A DNA stretch of 64,000 nucleotides from Pseudoalteromonas apostichopi (GCF_030297135.1 NZ_AP028066.1:310001-374000); one strand, 5' to 3'. Shown: positions 16,560 through 24,972, counted from the stretch's first letter. The notes: generated by a model from the sequence alone, not told the origin. Translations and numbers: made by a program.

Positions 16560-17289
16560 ATTCAGCCTTCCTTGGTTTTAAAATTTGCTTCCTGCAGTCA
16601 ACCATATCCCAACAATCTGTTTCAGGTACGCCGTAATACCACGCTTTAAAAATCGGTTGATATTTTTCAATCACACGTTGTTGCATGCGTTTTGAAAAAT
16701 GGGGCAAGTAAAAAGTTTTGATCACCGTGATATGCCTTGCAATCATCTGTCCTAAATTAAAACGCGCTTGGCGATACCTAATATCTGCTTTTTTAAACTC
16801 TCTGCTATCTGGTGCGAATTTTTGCATATCTTGTTTATAACCAGTCGCCCAGCCAGCTACTTTATTCATTTGTTCAGCAAACGGCTTAACAGTAAACGTA
16901 ACATAAATGGGGTCATCAGCATCGGTAGGCGCAAAACCTCGTGGAAATCCGCCTTGGTGATAATTAGGATGGGTCACAGTAAACTCAATCGATGCATAGG
17001 CATTAGGTTGTAATAAATCTAACCGCTCCCGCGGGAAGGTAATTGGCTCATTCGCATAGGCTGCTTTAAAATATTTATAACCAAATTCAATACCGCAACT
17101 GCTATGACCACACGACTCTGAATAGCCCGACTCTATTAAAAAAGGGAATTCTGGCACTGAGCCATCTTCTGTTTTAATCGTCACAACGATGGGCCCACGA
17201 TAACCATGCGCTTCATCAAATAAAAAATCACAACCTGTGGTAAAAAAACAGGCCAGTAACACGCTCATAAACACCACTAATTTTTTCAC
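16546..17289 (-). CDS. Tandem lipoprotein, copy A (first in transcription order)
   Basis: 247 residues, with its own N-terminus MKKLVVFMSVLLACFFTTGC (Cys 20) instead of the MKDYKRK start of copies B and C. It is the most divergent copy in residues about 55-120 (ESGYSESCG, EFGYKYFKAAYAN, PNAYASIEFTV, HQGGFPRGF). It has a proper start and AGGTCAATAGTG-like leader only 24 bases after the upstream membrane-protein gene (17314-17733), so it is probably the founding unit of the array. Function unknown. Confidence 0.75.
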   Translation of the reverse strand: MKKLVVFMSVLLACFFTTGCDFLFDEAHGYRGPIVVTIKTEDGSVPEFPFLIESGYSESCGHSSCGIEFGYKYFKAAYANEPITFPRERLDLLQPNAYASIEFTVTHPNYHQGGFPRGFAPTDADDPIYVTFTVKPFAEQMNKVAGWATGYKQDMQKFAPDSREFKKADIRYRQARFNLGQMIARHITVIKTFYLPHFSKRMQQRVIEKYQPIFKAWYYGVPETDCWDMVDCRKQILKPRKAEYEGL

Positions 17290-17313
17290 ACTATTGACCT
17301 TGTATTTTAATAA

Positions 17314-17733
17314 TTATTTAGCGCTAATAATGGGGTTGTCGGCACTGCCACTAATTTGGTAGCCATAAATATCGGCAAGCTGCGCAAGCTCAGGCGACAA
17401 GGCAAGGCCGTTGTCTGTATCAAACAATAGCCCTAACGTTTTTAATAAGTCAGCTTTATTATTTTTTAAAATTACAATGGGTATATTGTCGAATTCAGTA
17501 ATGTTCGGGTTAGGTGATACGCGGTCGTTATTTGGGCTCAACTCAGCCGAGTTTAGTTGCGAAAGCAAACTTAGAATTAGACTAGACTCATGATAAGACT
17601 GAGAGTTTAGCTGTTTTATCTTAGGCTCTTTTTGCTCAATATCATTTAACATAACTACTAGCGATGTATAAATAAACAAAGTAGCGAATATCAGAATAAA
17701 ATATAAAACAACCCTGTTATGACTTATATTCAC
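17314..17733 (-). CDS. Small single-pass membrane protein heading the lipoprotein array
   Basis: 139 residues from the GTG at 17733, chosen because AAAGGA lies 6 bases upstream; an upstream in-frame GTG at 17757 has no such site. Residues about 8-27 (VVLYFILIFATLFIYTSLVV) form a membrane segment, and the rest is presumably periplasmic. The C-terminal half (NIPIVILKNNKADLLKTLGLLFDTDNG...ELAQLADIYGYQI) is regular and acidic. No family recognised. It lies 24 bases upstream of lipoprotein copy A in the same direction, so the four genes likely form one transcript. Confidence 0.6.
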   Translation of the reverse strand: MNISHNRVVLYFILIFATLFIYTSLVVMLNDIEQKEPKIKQLNSQSYHESSLILSLLSQLNSAELSPNNDRVSPNPNITEFDNIPIVILKNNKADLLKTLGLLFDTDNGLALSPELAQLADIYGYQISGSADNPIISAK

Positions 17734-17875
17734 AGCAATTCCTTTTGTAAAATCCACTTAAAACTTTAACAACCTTACACCAGCAATAAAAACCGTCAAA
17801 AAAATCATTAAAAAACAAACAAAAGAACCGAAATAAAAATAAAGAACCAGTAATTTTTAACGATTTAAGGCAAGA

Positions 17876-18069
17876 TAAAAAGCTCACCATGCAAGGGTTT
17901 ATCGTGATTGATTATTTTTCTCAATTCTCTGAATTTGTAGAGCGAATGGATCAGCGAAGGCAAGATTAAATCTGAAGAAACGATATACCACGGTATCGAG
18001 AACGCTGTTGATGCATTTCTTGGCCTGTTCGAAGGTAAAAATAAAGGAAAAATGCTGGTTAAGCTTTAA
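17876..18069 (+). pseudogene. Fragment of a CurA-type oxidoreductase gene (3' end only)
   Basis: This stretch is a second copy of the last 200 or so bases of the oxidoreductase gene at 13962-14960, from the KKLTMQGF codons to the stop and the bases after it. An 8-base deletion (between ATGG repeats, at about 17945) shifts the frame, and the 5' four fifths of the gene is absent. The first part is diverged, but the last 50 or so coding bases are identical to the intact gene, suggesting recent exchange. Together with the intact copy it forms a direct repeat that brackets the lipoprotein block. Confidence 0.85.
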
Positions 18070-18087
18070 CGCTTAACCAGTTGATAG

Positions 18088-18118
18088 AGCCTGTGCCTGA
18101 ATTGGTACAGGCTTTTTA
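18088..18118 (+). terminator. Terminator after the oxidoreductase fragment
   Basis: AGCCTGTGCC (18088-18097) / GGTACAGGCT (18104-18113), 10 bp with one wobble pair, followed by five or more T. It resembles the hairpin at 14978-15003 and probably once served the full-length gene. Confidence 0.7.
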
Positions 18119-18121
18119 TTA

Positions 18122-18637
18122 TCAGTCATTCAAAATCGATAAATACGCAAGTTCTGCTAGTTTTTCTAATGATGACGTTGCTTTAGGCTCAGGCTTTTCA
18201 GCATGTACTGAGTAACGCCTTTTAGGAATTTTAACTTGAATAAAACCATGATTATTGGCCATATCAATACGCAGCATTTCACGTTCTTTTGGCGTTAAAT
18301 GATTTTCATGGATCTTTTCAAGCTCGCCATGATCAAGCCAAATAGCCGCACAGTTTGGACATTCGTCTATTTCAACCACTTTTAAAGGCGTGAAAAAGCG
18401 TCGCATCATCACCACGTCAGGGCAATTCGGGCAATTAACTCGCTTTTCTAAATCAACCTGTTCTATTGGCAAGGTTTGTAAATGAGCCACCAGCACTTGC
18501 GCTGGCTTTAAACTCGGATCGCTAAAGTGAAATATTTGTCGGTTATCAAAAAATACGCCACCGCTTTTTGATAAATACACGTTAACATCACCAATGCTCA
18601 CAGCTTCAAGGGCTGTTTTAGTACGCGGGCAGAACAT
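18122..18637 (-). CDS. TFIIB-type zinc-finger protein
   Basis: 171 residues. A zf-TFIIB-like zinc ribbon is clear: CPNCPDVVMMRRF, then DECPNCAAIWLDHGELEKI (four Cys, about residues 64-100). An N-terminal MFCPRTKTALE segment precedes it, and a basic tail (QVKIPKRRYSVHAEKP) follows. Proteins of this type are common but uncharacterised; nucleic-acid binding is only suggested by the fold. AAGGATG lies before the ATG. It follows the DUF4202 gene by 20 bases, so the two probably share a transcript. Confidence 0.75.
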   Translation of the reverse strand: MFCPRTKTALEAVSIGDVNVYLSKSGGVFFDNRQIFHFSDPSLKPAQVLVAHLQTLPIEQVDLEKRVNCPNCPDVVMMRRFFTPLKVVEIDECPNCAAIWLDHGELEKIHENHLTPKEREMLRIDMANNHGFIQVKIPKRRYSVHAEKPEPKATSSLEKLAELAYLSILND

Positions 18638-18657
18638 AGTACATCCTTGTTTTACAA

Positions 18658-19245
18658 TTAATTTAGCGCTTTTGTTATTAACGGCTTAAGCGGCTCAGGT
18701 AAGCTGATGTTACCAGCTAACACAAAATCATGTGCTTCGTTTGACATTTTTTGCCAGGTTTTACGAATAATACCCAACCATTTTTGCTCATCGTAATCAG
18801 GCTTACTACTTGCAAAATCCAGCATGTAATGTTCTATAAACACGAGACTTGCGATATCCTCAATCAGTTGGCTATCTGGGTTTCGTTTTATATTCTTTTT
18901 CGCTACTGCTGCGTATACACGCTCGCATTCTTCCGGTGAGTAACCCGCCTTTTTCATAAGGGCTGTTACACGCTCTGCATGAAAGTCATATAAAGCAGTG
19001 CGCCATTGGTAATAACCTTGCTTACCCATAGGGAAGTCGCTGCGAGGAGAACGCCAACGCTCAATATGTTGACCTCGTGCGGCAATATGCATCAACTCAT
19101 CGGCTTGGGGGTTGAAACGGTTTAGCATATCGGTCATACGCATCGCATAGAGTGACTCTTTTGCTAGCGCTTGTTCGTCTTGTGTAACACGATTTGGATC
19201 TGCAGCATTCGCTACATCTATAGCTTTAATAACGGCTTGGTACAT
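18658..19245 (-). CDS. DUF4202 family protein
   Basis: 195 residues. The pattern AIDVANAADPNRV, HIAARGQHIERWRSPR and FHAERVTALMKKAGY matches the DUF4202 family as I remember it. The conserved His and Asp residues suggest an HD-like metal-binding helical fold, but no reaction is established. It is the first gene of a probable two-gene unit with the zinc-finger protein at 18122-18637 and is divergent from the EAL gene at 19420. Confidence 0.75.
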   Translation of the reverse strand: MYQAVIKAIDVANAADPNRVTQDEQALAKESLYAMRMTDMLNRFNPQADELMHIAARGQHIERWRSPRSDFPMGKQGYYQWRTALYDFHAERVTALMKKAGYSPEECERVYAAVAKKNIKRNPDSQLIEDIASLVFIEHYMLDFASSKPDYDEQKWLGIIRKTWQKMSNEAHDFVLAGNISLPEPLKPLITKALN

Positions 19246-19419
19246 AGCATTTATCTTAATATTGTTTGCAATCTATTGTATTTAGGTACAATTATTTTTC
19301 TAACATGCTAAAAATTCATCTTTAATTCCTAACACTTAGCTAGACAACCAGATAACCCTAAACTAGTATTTTTAAAGGTAAGTTTAATACTTAAATATCT
19401 ACTTCATATAGAGATACTA

Positions 19420-21930
19420 TTGCGCAATATTATATATTTTTCACCGTTATTTACTTCTTTTTTTCTTAGTTTCTGTTTGTTTTCGGTTATCACGTTTAAA
19501 GTGTTTTACGATAGACAAGAAATGCATGAAATAGAGAAAATTACAGCACTTAACAGTTACAGTCGCAACCTTGAAAAAGCACTCAATAGCGCATTCCTCG
19601 GCCCCTACCTTGTTCGTGCGGCAATGCGTGACTTTGCATACACTGAAACTGAATTCGAAACCCTAGCTACAGAGATATTAACTCATAGTGACGGCAGTCA
19701 AACCATCCAACTAGCACCAAAGGGTGTAATTCAATATACCTATCCACTTAATAGTCACGAGACTGTAATTGGTGTCGATTTATTCAAAATACAAAGTATT
19801 CAAGACTCATTACAAAGAGCCATTAATACTAAAAAAATGCAAATCGATGGGCCAAAAGAGTTGGCTCAAGGTGGCCAAGGCTTAGTAGCAAGATTACCAA
19901 TTTTTGATCAAAATGAGTTTTGGGGGTTTGCAATCGTGGTGCTGCGCTTTCCAGAGTTTATCGCAAATTTACCACCTGACTCGACTTCTCATCCTCACTT
20001 GTATGAAGTTTGGCAAAAAACAGCTGATAGTTACACCCCTCTTTTAAATAATCACCTTTTTCAACAAAACGATTGGACAACCTACAACCTCGATGTTGAA
20101 AATCAACAATGGGTTGTCGGCATTAAAGACGAGTTTGCTTATCGCACGCATGTTGAATTTTTAGTGTTATTACTCATTGCTCTGCTATTTTCATCGGTTA
20201 GTAGCTATTTAATTACCATTACTTACCGGTTACGAGAACATGAACAAAACCTAGAAAAGTTAGTACAAAAACAAACTTTAGAGCTCTCAGAGCAAGCGCT
20301 TGAGCTTAAACAAGCTCAATCACTTAGTGGTGTGGGTAGTTGGCACTTATCGCCTAATAAAAGCATTAGACAGTTATCAACACAAGCTGTGGCATTATTT
20401 CAAGAAGAAACCAAAGAACAATCAATTGATAATGTCTGTAAAAAAATCGATAGCTTTTATAAAAACACATTTTTAAATTTTATTCATACTAAGCCAAGCA
20501 GTCCGACCGAAATTGAGTACACAATTAAACTTAATGGTGAAAAACGCTGGTTTCATGAACACGCTGAATGGAACCCAAAAACCAACACCTTAGTTGGTAC
20601 GATTGAAGACATAAGTGCAGAAAAACAACGTCAGCACGAACTATACCAGCAAGCACACTTTGACCCTGTCACTGGACTTGCTAACCGCCGTTACAGTGAA
20701 AAGTATATAGCAAGCATATGCCCAGAAAATCATTACTCTAGTGGCCTTACTTTATTGTGCGCCGAGATCAAAGGCTATCGTCAATTAGAAGATATTTACG
20801 GTCAAGATTACTTAAATGAACTACAGACAACGATAGCTAACCGGCTAATTGCATTTTCTGACTTGCTCCAAGCGTTTTGCGCGCATATAAAACCCGGCTG
20901 TTTTTTAATATTGCTAAAAGAGGCCATTTTTGACGACAAGCTCGCTGCCCTATTAGATAAATTTCAGCATCAGGTCGGAGGCATTATTGAAACCGCTGGC
21001 AGCGCTCATTTTTACCATTTATACATTGGCGTGGGCTATCCGCATTTACAAAACATCGATGCGGCTGAGCAAATAAATACTGCACTTATTGCGATGAATG
21101 AATGCCCCCGCACGCAAAAGCCATTCACAGTCTACAGCCAATCGCTCAAAGATAAGCTCATTGCACAAAGTAATCTTGAAAGTGATTTACGTCATGCCCT
21201 TGCGGCCAACGAACAGCTAAGCATGGTGTATCAACCGATTGTAAACACCTTAGATGGCACACTAATTGGCTGTGAAGCGCTTGTACGTTGGCATCACCCT
21301 GTTAGAGGCTTTGTGTCACCTATGGAGTTTATTGCCATTGCTGAGCAATCAGAGCTCATTAATTTATTGTCTCGCTGGATTGTTGCTAAAGTTGCTAAAG
21401 ACTGCCATCGCATGGTTAATAACGACATTCATATTAAAGTGTCGATAAACCTGTCGCGTAAACAGTTTTCTGACGTGCACTTAGTTAAACGACTAAGTAA
21501 AGAAAAAGCCAAACTATTTCCTGCAAATCAAAAAATAAACCTTGAGATCACCGAATCAGCCCTATTTCAAAATACCCAGTACGCGATAAACCTAATGCAT
21601 GAGCTTAAATTAGCGGGTTTTAATTTATCTCTCGATGACTTTGGAACGGGTTATTCATCACTGTCATCGATTCAGCAGTTTCCGCTGGATAACGTTAAGA
21701 TTGATCGGGCTTTTATCTGTAACTGCGTAGATAACCCGAAAGATGGTTTATTTTTACAAACAATGAGTGATTTAGCCCATCAACTCGATTTAACGATTAC
21801 CGCTGAAGGGGTCGAAAGCTCAGAGCAGTGGCAATTAGTGAGTGATAAAGGCATTGATTATATTCAAGGTTATTTAATATCAATGCCGTTATCCATTGAT
21901 GATTTTATAGCGTTTGACCCGGTTGCGTAA
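19420..21930 (+). CDS. Membrane CHASE-(degenerate GGDEF)-EAL c-di-GMP phosphodiesterase
   Basis: 836 residues from a TTG start (LRNIIYFSP), chosen because it keeps the first membrane segment (about 6-26); AGAGA lies upstream. A periplasmic CHASE-like sensor domain (about 40-235) is followed by a second membrane segment (245-268), a coiled coil, a PAS-like region and a GGDEF domain whose signature is replaced by HIKPGCFLIL, so it should not make c-di-GMP. The EAL domain keeps EALVRW, the ITESAL Glu and LDDFGTGYSS with EGVES, so it should hydrolyse c-di-GMP. It overlaps the convergent thioredoxin-like gene by 26 bases. Confidence 0.88.
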   Translation: MRNIIYFSPLFTSFFLSFCLFSVITFKVFYDRQEMHEIEKITALNSYSRNLEKALNSAFLGPYLVRAAMRDFAYTETEFETLATEILTHSDGSQTIQLAPKGVIQYTYPLNSHETVIGVDLFKIQSIQDSLQRAINTKKMQIDGPKELAQGGQGLVARLPIFDQNEFWGFAIVVLRFPEFIANLPPDSTSHPHLYEVWQKTADSYTPLLNNHLFQQNDWTTYNLDVENQQWVVGIKDEFAYRTHVEFLVLLLIALLFSSVSSYLITITYRLREHEQNLEKLVQKQTLELSEQALELKQAQSLSGVGSWHLSPNKSIRQLSTQAVALFQEETKEQSIDNVCKKIDSFYKNTFLNFIHTKPSSPTEIEYTIKLNGEKRWFHEHAEWNPKTNTLVGTIEDISAEKQRQHELYQQAHFDPVTGLANRRYSEKYIASICPENHYSSGLTLLCAEIKGYRQLEDIYGQDYLNELQTTIANRLIAFSDLLQAFCAHIKPGCFLILLKEAIFDDKLAALLDKFQHQVGGIIETAGSAHFYHLYIGVGYPHLQNIDAAEQINTALIAMNECPRTQKPFTVYSQSLKDKLIAQSNLESDLRHALAANEQLSMVYQPIVNTLDGTLIGCEALVRWHHPVRGFVSPMEFIAIAEQSELINLLSRWIVAKVAKDCHRMVNNDIHIKVSINLSRKQFSDVHLVKRLSKEKAKLFPANQKINLEITESALFQNTQYAINLMHELKLAGFNLSLDDFGTGYSSLSSIQQFPLDNVKIDRAFICNCVDNPKDGLFLQTMSDLAHQLDLTITAEGVESSEQWQLVSDKGIDYIQGYLISMPLSIDDFIAFDPVA

Positions 21931-22369
21931 GATCCAAAGCCAAGCTTTGTTTTGGCTTTTCGATCATACGGGTAAGCTCTTTTTCGTCATCAAGGACAAT
22001 AATGGTTGGTGTATACATTAAGTCATACTGTTTTGCTAACCCTGCAGGGTCTAGCTTGTCGTAGCCAACGGCCACTAATTTAAGTGAGCCTAGTTGCACC
22101 TTTGCTGTATCAAGAAGTTTAAGAAAACGTGGCACTTCACGTTTTGAGTCATGACACCAAGTGCCTAAAAACACCAAAACTTGCTTCCCCTGCAGTGCTT
22201 TTATAGTGCTTAACTCTTCCTCGCTCGGTGTGTATTCATCGTACTCTTCACTAAATGCAGAGTAGTCTTTAAGTAAGTCATCACGACTTATCTCTCCACT
22301 GTATGGAGCGGTACCTGCAAATGTGAGAGCTGAAAATAACAGAGCGGCGATATAAATTAGTTTTTTCAT
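21905..22369 (-). CDS. Secreted thioredoxin-fold protein with a WCHDS motif
   Basis: 154 residues with signal peptide MKKLIYIAALLFSALTFAG. The thioredoxin fold shows in KQVLVFLGTWCHDSKREVP and the cis-Pro loop MYTPTIIVLDD. The active site has only one Cys (C-x-x-S in place of C-x-x-C), so a normal dithiol cycle is not possible; it may act as an isomerase-like or binding protein. It overlaps the end of the EAL gene on the other strand and is otherwise alone. Periplasmic role inferred. Confidence 0.8.
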   Translation of the reverse strand: MKKLIYIAALLFSALTFAGTAPYSGEISRDDLLKDYSAFSEEYDEYTPSEEELSTIKALQGKQVLVFLGTWCHDSKREVPRFLKLLDTAKVQLGSLKLVAVGYDKLDPAGLAKQYDLMYTPTIIVLDDEKELTRMIEKPKQSLALDLTQPGQTL

Positions 22370-22491
22370 TTTTTTGTTCTCAAAATATTTTTCTCACCAT
22401 AACCAATTTAGCAGCAACACTCCAGTAGGCTTTGTGCTAAGAATAGTTATTTTTGCAGGTTACATTGGCATGTAAAGTAAAAACGAACTAC

Positions 22492-22513
22492 TATATTAGA
22501 TATATCTAATATA
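22492..22513. promoter_or_regulatory. 22-bp perfect palindrome before the DUF3365 gene
   Basis: The half-site TATATTAGATA (22492-22502) is followed directly by its exact reverse complement (22503-22513). It ends 10 bases before the ATG and abuts the ribosome site AAGG. Such AT-rich perfect dyads with TTAGA/TCTAA cores suit a dimeric winged-helix repressor, for example of the ArsR family, but no such regulator gene is adjacent. Confidence 0.6.
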
Positions 22514-22523
22514 AGGTTTTATT

Positions 22524-23090
22524 ATGCTTGCTTTAAGAACATTAATCCTCTTCACCGCGTTACTATCGCCTACTCTTTACGCCGAAACAAAATCAGCTAA
22601 CCTAGAAACTCAAGCAGCTGAGCGAGCAGCTGAGTTTGCCACCACCCTTAAATCAGCATTAGCAGCTGCAATCAAACAAGGTGGGTTAGTCGAAGGGATT
22701 AATGTGTGTAAAATGCAGGCTCCAGCCATTGCCGAAAGCCTATCAACAGATGGCTGGACTGTAGCGCGTAAAAGTACTAAAAACCGTAATCCAGACAATA
22801 AACCGGATGACTGGGAAGCTGAAAAAATCGCCCAGCTACTCGATATGGTCAGAAACACTGAAAGCATCGATAATGTGACTTTCTCAACCAGTAAAGAAGG
22901 CCAATTCCGCTTTGCTAAAGCGATAAAAATCGCGCCAGTTTGCCTAAATTGTCATGGCCAAACGATAGCACCAGAGGTGAAGCAAGTGCTTAGCGAACAT
23001 TACCCAAATGATTTAGCCACAGGCTATCGGCTTGGTGATTTAAGAGGGATATTCTCCATTACCAAAACGCTCGAAACGCCTGAGCCATAA
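22524..23090 (+). CDS. Periplasmic DUF3365 (Tll0287-like) heme c protein
   Basis: 188 residues with a signal peptide cleaved near LYAET. The body matches the DUF3365 / Tll0287-like fold (EGINVCKMQAPAIAESLSTDGW, ARKSTKNRNPDNKPDDWE). A single heme-attachment motif CLNCH is at about residue 139. The fold resembles PAS/sensor domains; members are thought to be redox or gas sensors or electron carriers, but function here is not known. AAGG precedes the ATG, and a 22-bp palindrome overlaps its leader, so it is probably repressor-controlled. Confidence 0.82.
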   Translation: MLALRTLILFTALLSPTLYAETKSANLETQAAERAAEFATTLKSALAAAIKQGGLVEGINVCKMQAPAIAESLSTDGWTVARKSTKNRNPDNKPDDWEAEKIAQLLDMVRNTESIDNVTFSTSKEGQFRFAKAIKIAPVCLNCHGQTIAPEVKQVLSEHYPNDLATGYRLGDLRGIFSITKTLETPEP

Positions 23091-23165
23091 AATATAAGCC
23101 TTATGCTCGCTTAGTTTGCTCTTAGCCATTAAAATACGCTTTTATAATTAACCATGGTGCCATTT

Positions 23166-23501
23166 ATGTCTTTTCCACCTTGCCCACAATGTAACTCTGA
23201 ATACGTGTATGAAGATCAAAACAATTTAGTATGCCCAGAATGCGCTCATGAGTGGGATCCTAATGCGGTTGATACTGATGATGTGATCAATGTAAAAGAT
23301 GCTAATGGCACTTTATTAGCTGATGGCGACAAAGTGACCGTTGCGAAAGATTTAAAAATTAAAGGCAGCTCACAAGTGATTAAAATTGGTACCAAAGCCG
23401 TTATCCGCCGCGTGTTAGATAAAAAAGACCACGAGTTAGACTGTAAAGTTGATGGCGTAGGTGAAATGATGGTAACCGCTAAGTTTGTAAAAAAAGCCTG
23501 A
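23166..23501 (+). CDS. yjdM: YjdM/PhnA family zinc-ribbon protein
   Basis: 111 residues from the ATG at 23166 (SFPPCPQCNSEYVYED), the same start and length as E. coli YjdM (old name PhnA); an ATG-less extension to 23154 is less likely. An N-terminal zinc ribbon CPQC...CPEC is followed by a compact domain VKDANGTLLADGDKVTVAKDLKIKG. Despite the old name it is not needed for phosphonate breakdown in E. coli, and its role is unknown. It stands alone with a hairpin after it. Confidence 0.9.
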   Translation: MSFPPCPQCNSEYVYEDQNNLVCPECAHEWDPNAVDTDDVINVKDANGTLLADGDKVTVAKDLKIKGSSQVIKIGTKAVIRRVLDKKDHELDCKVDGVGEMMVTAKFVKKA

Positions 23502-23524
23502 TAGCATCATCAAAATTGTTATAT

Positions 23525-23550
23525 ATTGCTGCGAATAATTACGCAGCAAT
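23525..23550. terminator. Hairpin between convergent genes
   Basis: ATTGCTGCG (23525-23533) / CGCAGCAAT (23542-23550) with an 8-base loop lies between yjdM and the convergent gene at 23569. T runs on both sides are weak, so it is a candidate shared terminator only. Confidence 0.5.
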
Positions 23551-23568
23551 CTCAATAAGCTAATTTTA

Positions 23569-23973
23569 TTAATAGCCAAACTTTTCAACAACAATCCCTG
23601 TTACTTCACAATGTTCGCAGCTCAACTCCCAACCAGCAGCCCAGGTGGTTGCACTAAGATCTCCCGCGCAAAGAGGGCAAACTTCGCCAGCAAAGGTGCT
23701 AGGTGTAATCTCTTTAGCTTGCTTTGAAAACGGTCTTAAAAACCAAAGAATATTATCATCGATACTAATTGTCAGATCATGACGGAGCGTCTCACAATAA
23801 GCATTAAACACCGCTTGTTTGTACTGCTTTTCGTGCTCAGCAGATTGGCTGGCATAAACATTTAACGCATTCTCAATGTCTTTTAGCCGCTCGGGCCATA
23901 CTTGTGCGTCTATGTTTGTTTTGCAATCTATCAGCTCATCAAGTGTGTAACTTGCATAGTTTGGTTCAATCAT
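23569..23973 (-). CDS. Small zinc-ribbon protein, function unknown
   Basis: 134 residues from the ATG at 23973, which has AAGGA 8 bases upstream; an in-frame ATG three codons earlier lacks a properly spaced site. The N-terminal part (YTLDELIDCKTNIDAQVWPERL) is a helical motif seen in various membrane-associated proteins, and the C-terminus has a Cys4 ribbon, CPLCAGD...CEHCEVT. A hydrophobic ILWFLRPFSK segment lies between them. No function can be assigned. It starts 25 bases after the end of the next gene upstream (23998-24972), suggesting an operon. Confidence 0.65.
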   Translation of the reverse strand: MIEPNYASYTLDELIDCKTNIDAQVWPERLKDIENALNVYASQSAEHEKQYKQAVFNAYCETLRHDLTISIDDNILWFLRPFSKQAKEITPSTFAGEVCPLCAGDLSATTWAAGWELSCEHCEVTGIVVEKFGY

Positions 23974-23997
23974 AATTGCCATCCTTGCTTTGGGTTA

Positions 23998-24972
23998 TTA
24001 ATTCTTTGGGTATAGCGTACCATTTTGCTTTATTTGCAAAAGCCATTGATCATATAAGTTGTTCGCAATACTCAGCTCTTCATCTGAAAGTGTCGGGTAT
24101 TGTCTTTGCTCAAACCACGCATAACGATTATACACATCGTTATTTTGCGTGATTTCCATAATGAGTCGATTTATAGCGTAGGCTTTTGCTGCGCTATGCT
24201 CACCAACTTGTTCGCTGTAATACATGCTCGCTAAACTCATCAGCGCTTGTTCACTGCCCTGCTTCGCTGCTTGCTCTAAAAATGCGGTTTTACGCTGTTT
24301 AAAATTATCGCGATTTTTGATGAACTCGGCACGTGACAACTTATCAGGAAATTGTGACTTCATATAAAATTCGGGAGTTAGCCCAGCAAACGTTTGCTGC
24401 GCATAAGCCGAACCATTTTCTGCAGCCTCTGCCAAATAACTGTAAAAAGAACGCCGCGTTGCTAAATCTAACCCTTGGCAATACTCATATTTTTCTAAAG
24501 CACGGTTTTGCGTATCACCAGCATCGCTAAACTCATAGCTTTCGGCTAATGTTGCTTCAAGCGCCTCAGCATCTAAAGGAGCATTAAAACAATACTTAAG
24601 ATTTTGTGCGATGAGGTAGTTAGCCTCCACATCACCTTGCTCAGCGCGTTGCTTTAGCTCTGTAAAATGGTCAATTAACACACCATCAAAACGCCATTTC
24701 GGTGCATTTTTGATAATAAGTTCACGGCTGTCATTAACTTCACTCCCTTGCTCAACAGATTCATCAGCTAACAAACTCGTGGCAGGTACGCTTACTTGCT
24801 CCTCAACCTGATATTGAGCTTTTGTACTATGTGCATTTATTTGTTCTGAGCTAGTTGTTATTGGAGCGGCTGTTTGAAAAGAATATTTATATACAAGCAC
24901 ACCTAACACCAATAATGGAGCCACTATTAAAAATGGCTTTTTTCCTCGCTTAACAGCAACGTACTCAAACAT
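23998..24972 (-). CDS. Membrane-anchored Sel1/TPR-like protein
   Basis: 324 residues with a membrane anchor at about 14-29 (FLIVAPLLVLGVLVYKYSF). The rest is presumably periplasmic and contains Sel1-like repeat pieces: LKQRAEQGDVEANYLIAQNL, LAEAAENGSAYAQQTFAGL and EQAAKQGSEQALMSLASMYY. Such repeats are protein-binding scaffolds; no partner is known. It ends 25 bases before the zinc-ribbon gene in the same direction. Confidence 0.7.
   Translation of the reverse strand: MFEYVAVKRGKKPFLIVAPLLVLGVLVYKYSFQTAAPITTSSEQINAHSTKAQYQVEEQVSVPATSLLADESVEQGSEVNDSRELIIKNAPKWRFDGVLIDHFTELKQRAEQGDVEANYLIAQNLKYCFNAPLDAEALEATLAESYEFSDAGDTQNRALEKYEYCQGLDLATRRSFYSYLAEAAENGSAYAQQTFAGLTPEFYMKSQFPDKLSRAEFIKNRDNFKQRKTAFLEQAAKQGSEQALMSLASMYYSEQVGEHSAAKAYAINRLIMEITQNNDVYNRYAWFEQRQYPTLSDEELSIANNLYDQWLLQIKQNGTLYPKN

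Noticed and set aside
15056..17289. CRISPR or minisatellite explanation for the repeats
   Set aside because: The repeat unit is a full gene of about 745 bases with open frames and lipoprotein signals, not short spaced repeats.
14758..18118. Transposon or integrative element carrying the lipoprotein block
   Set aside because: No integrase, transposase, tRNA target or terminal inverted repeats are present; the flanking repeat is a gene fragment, which fits homologous recombination better.
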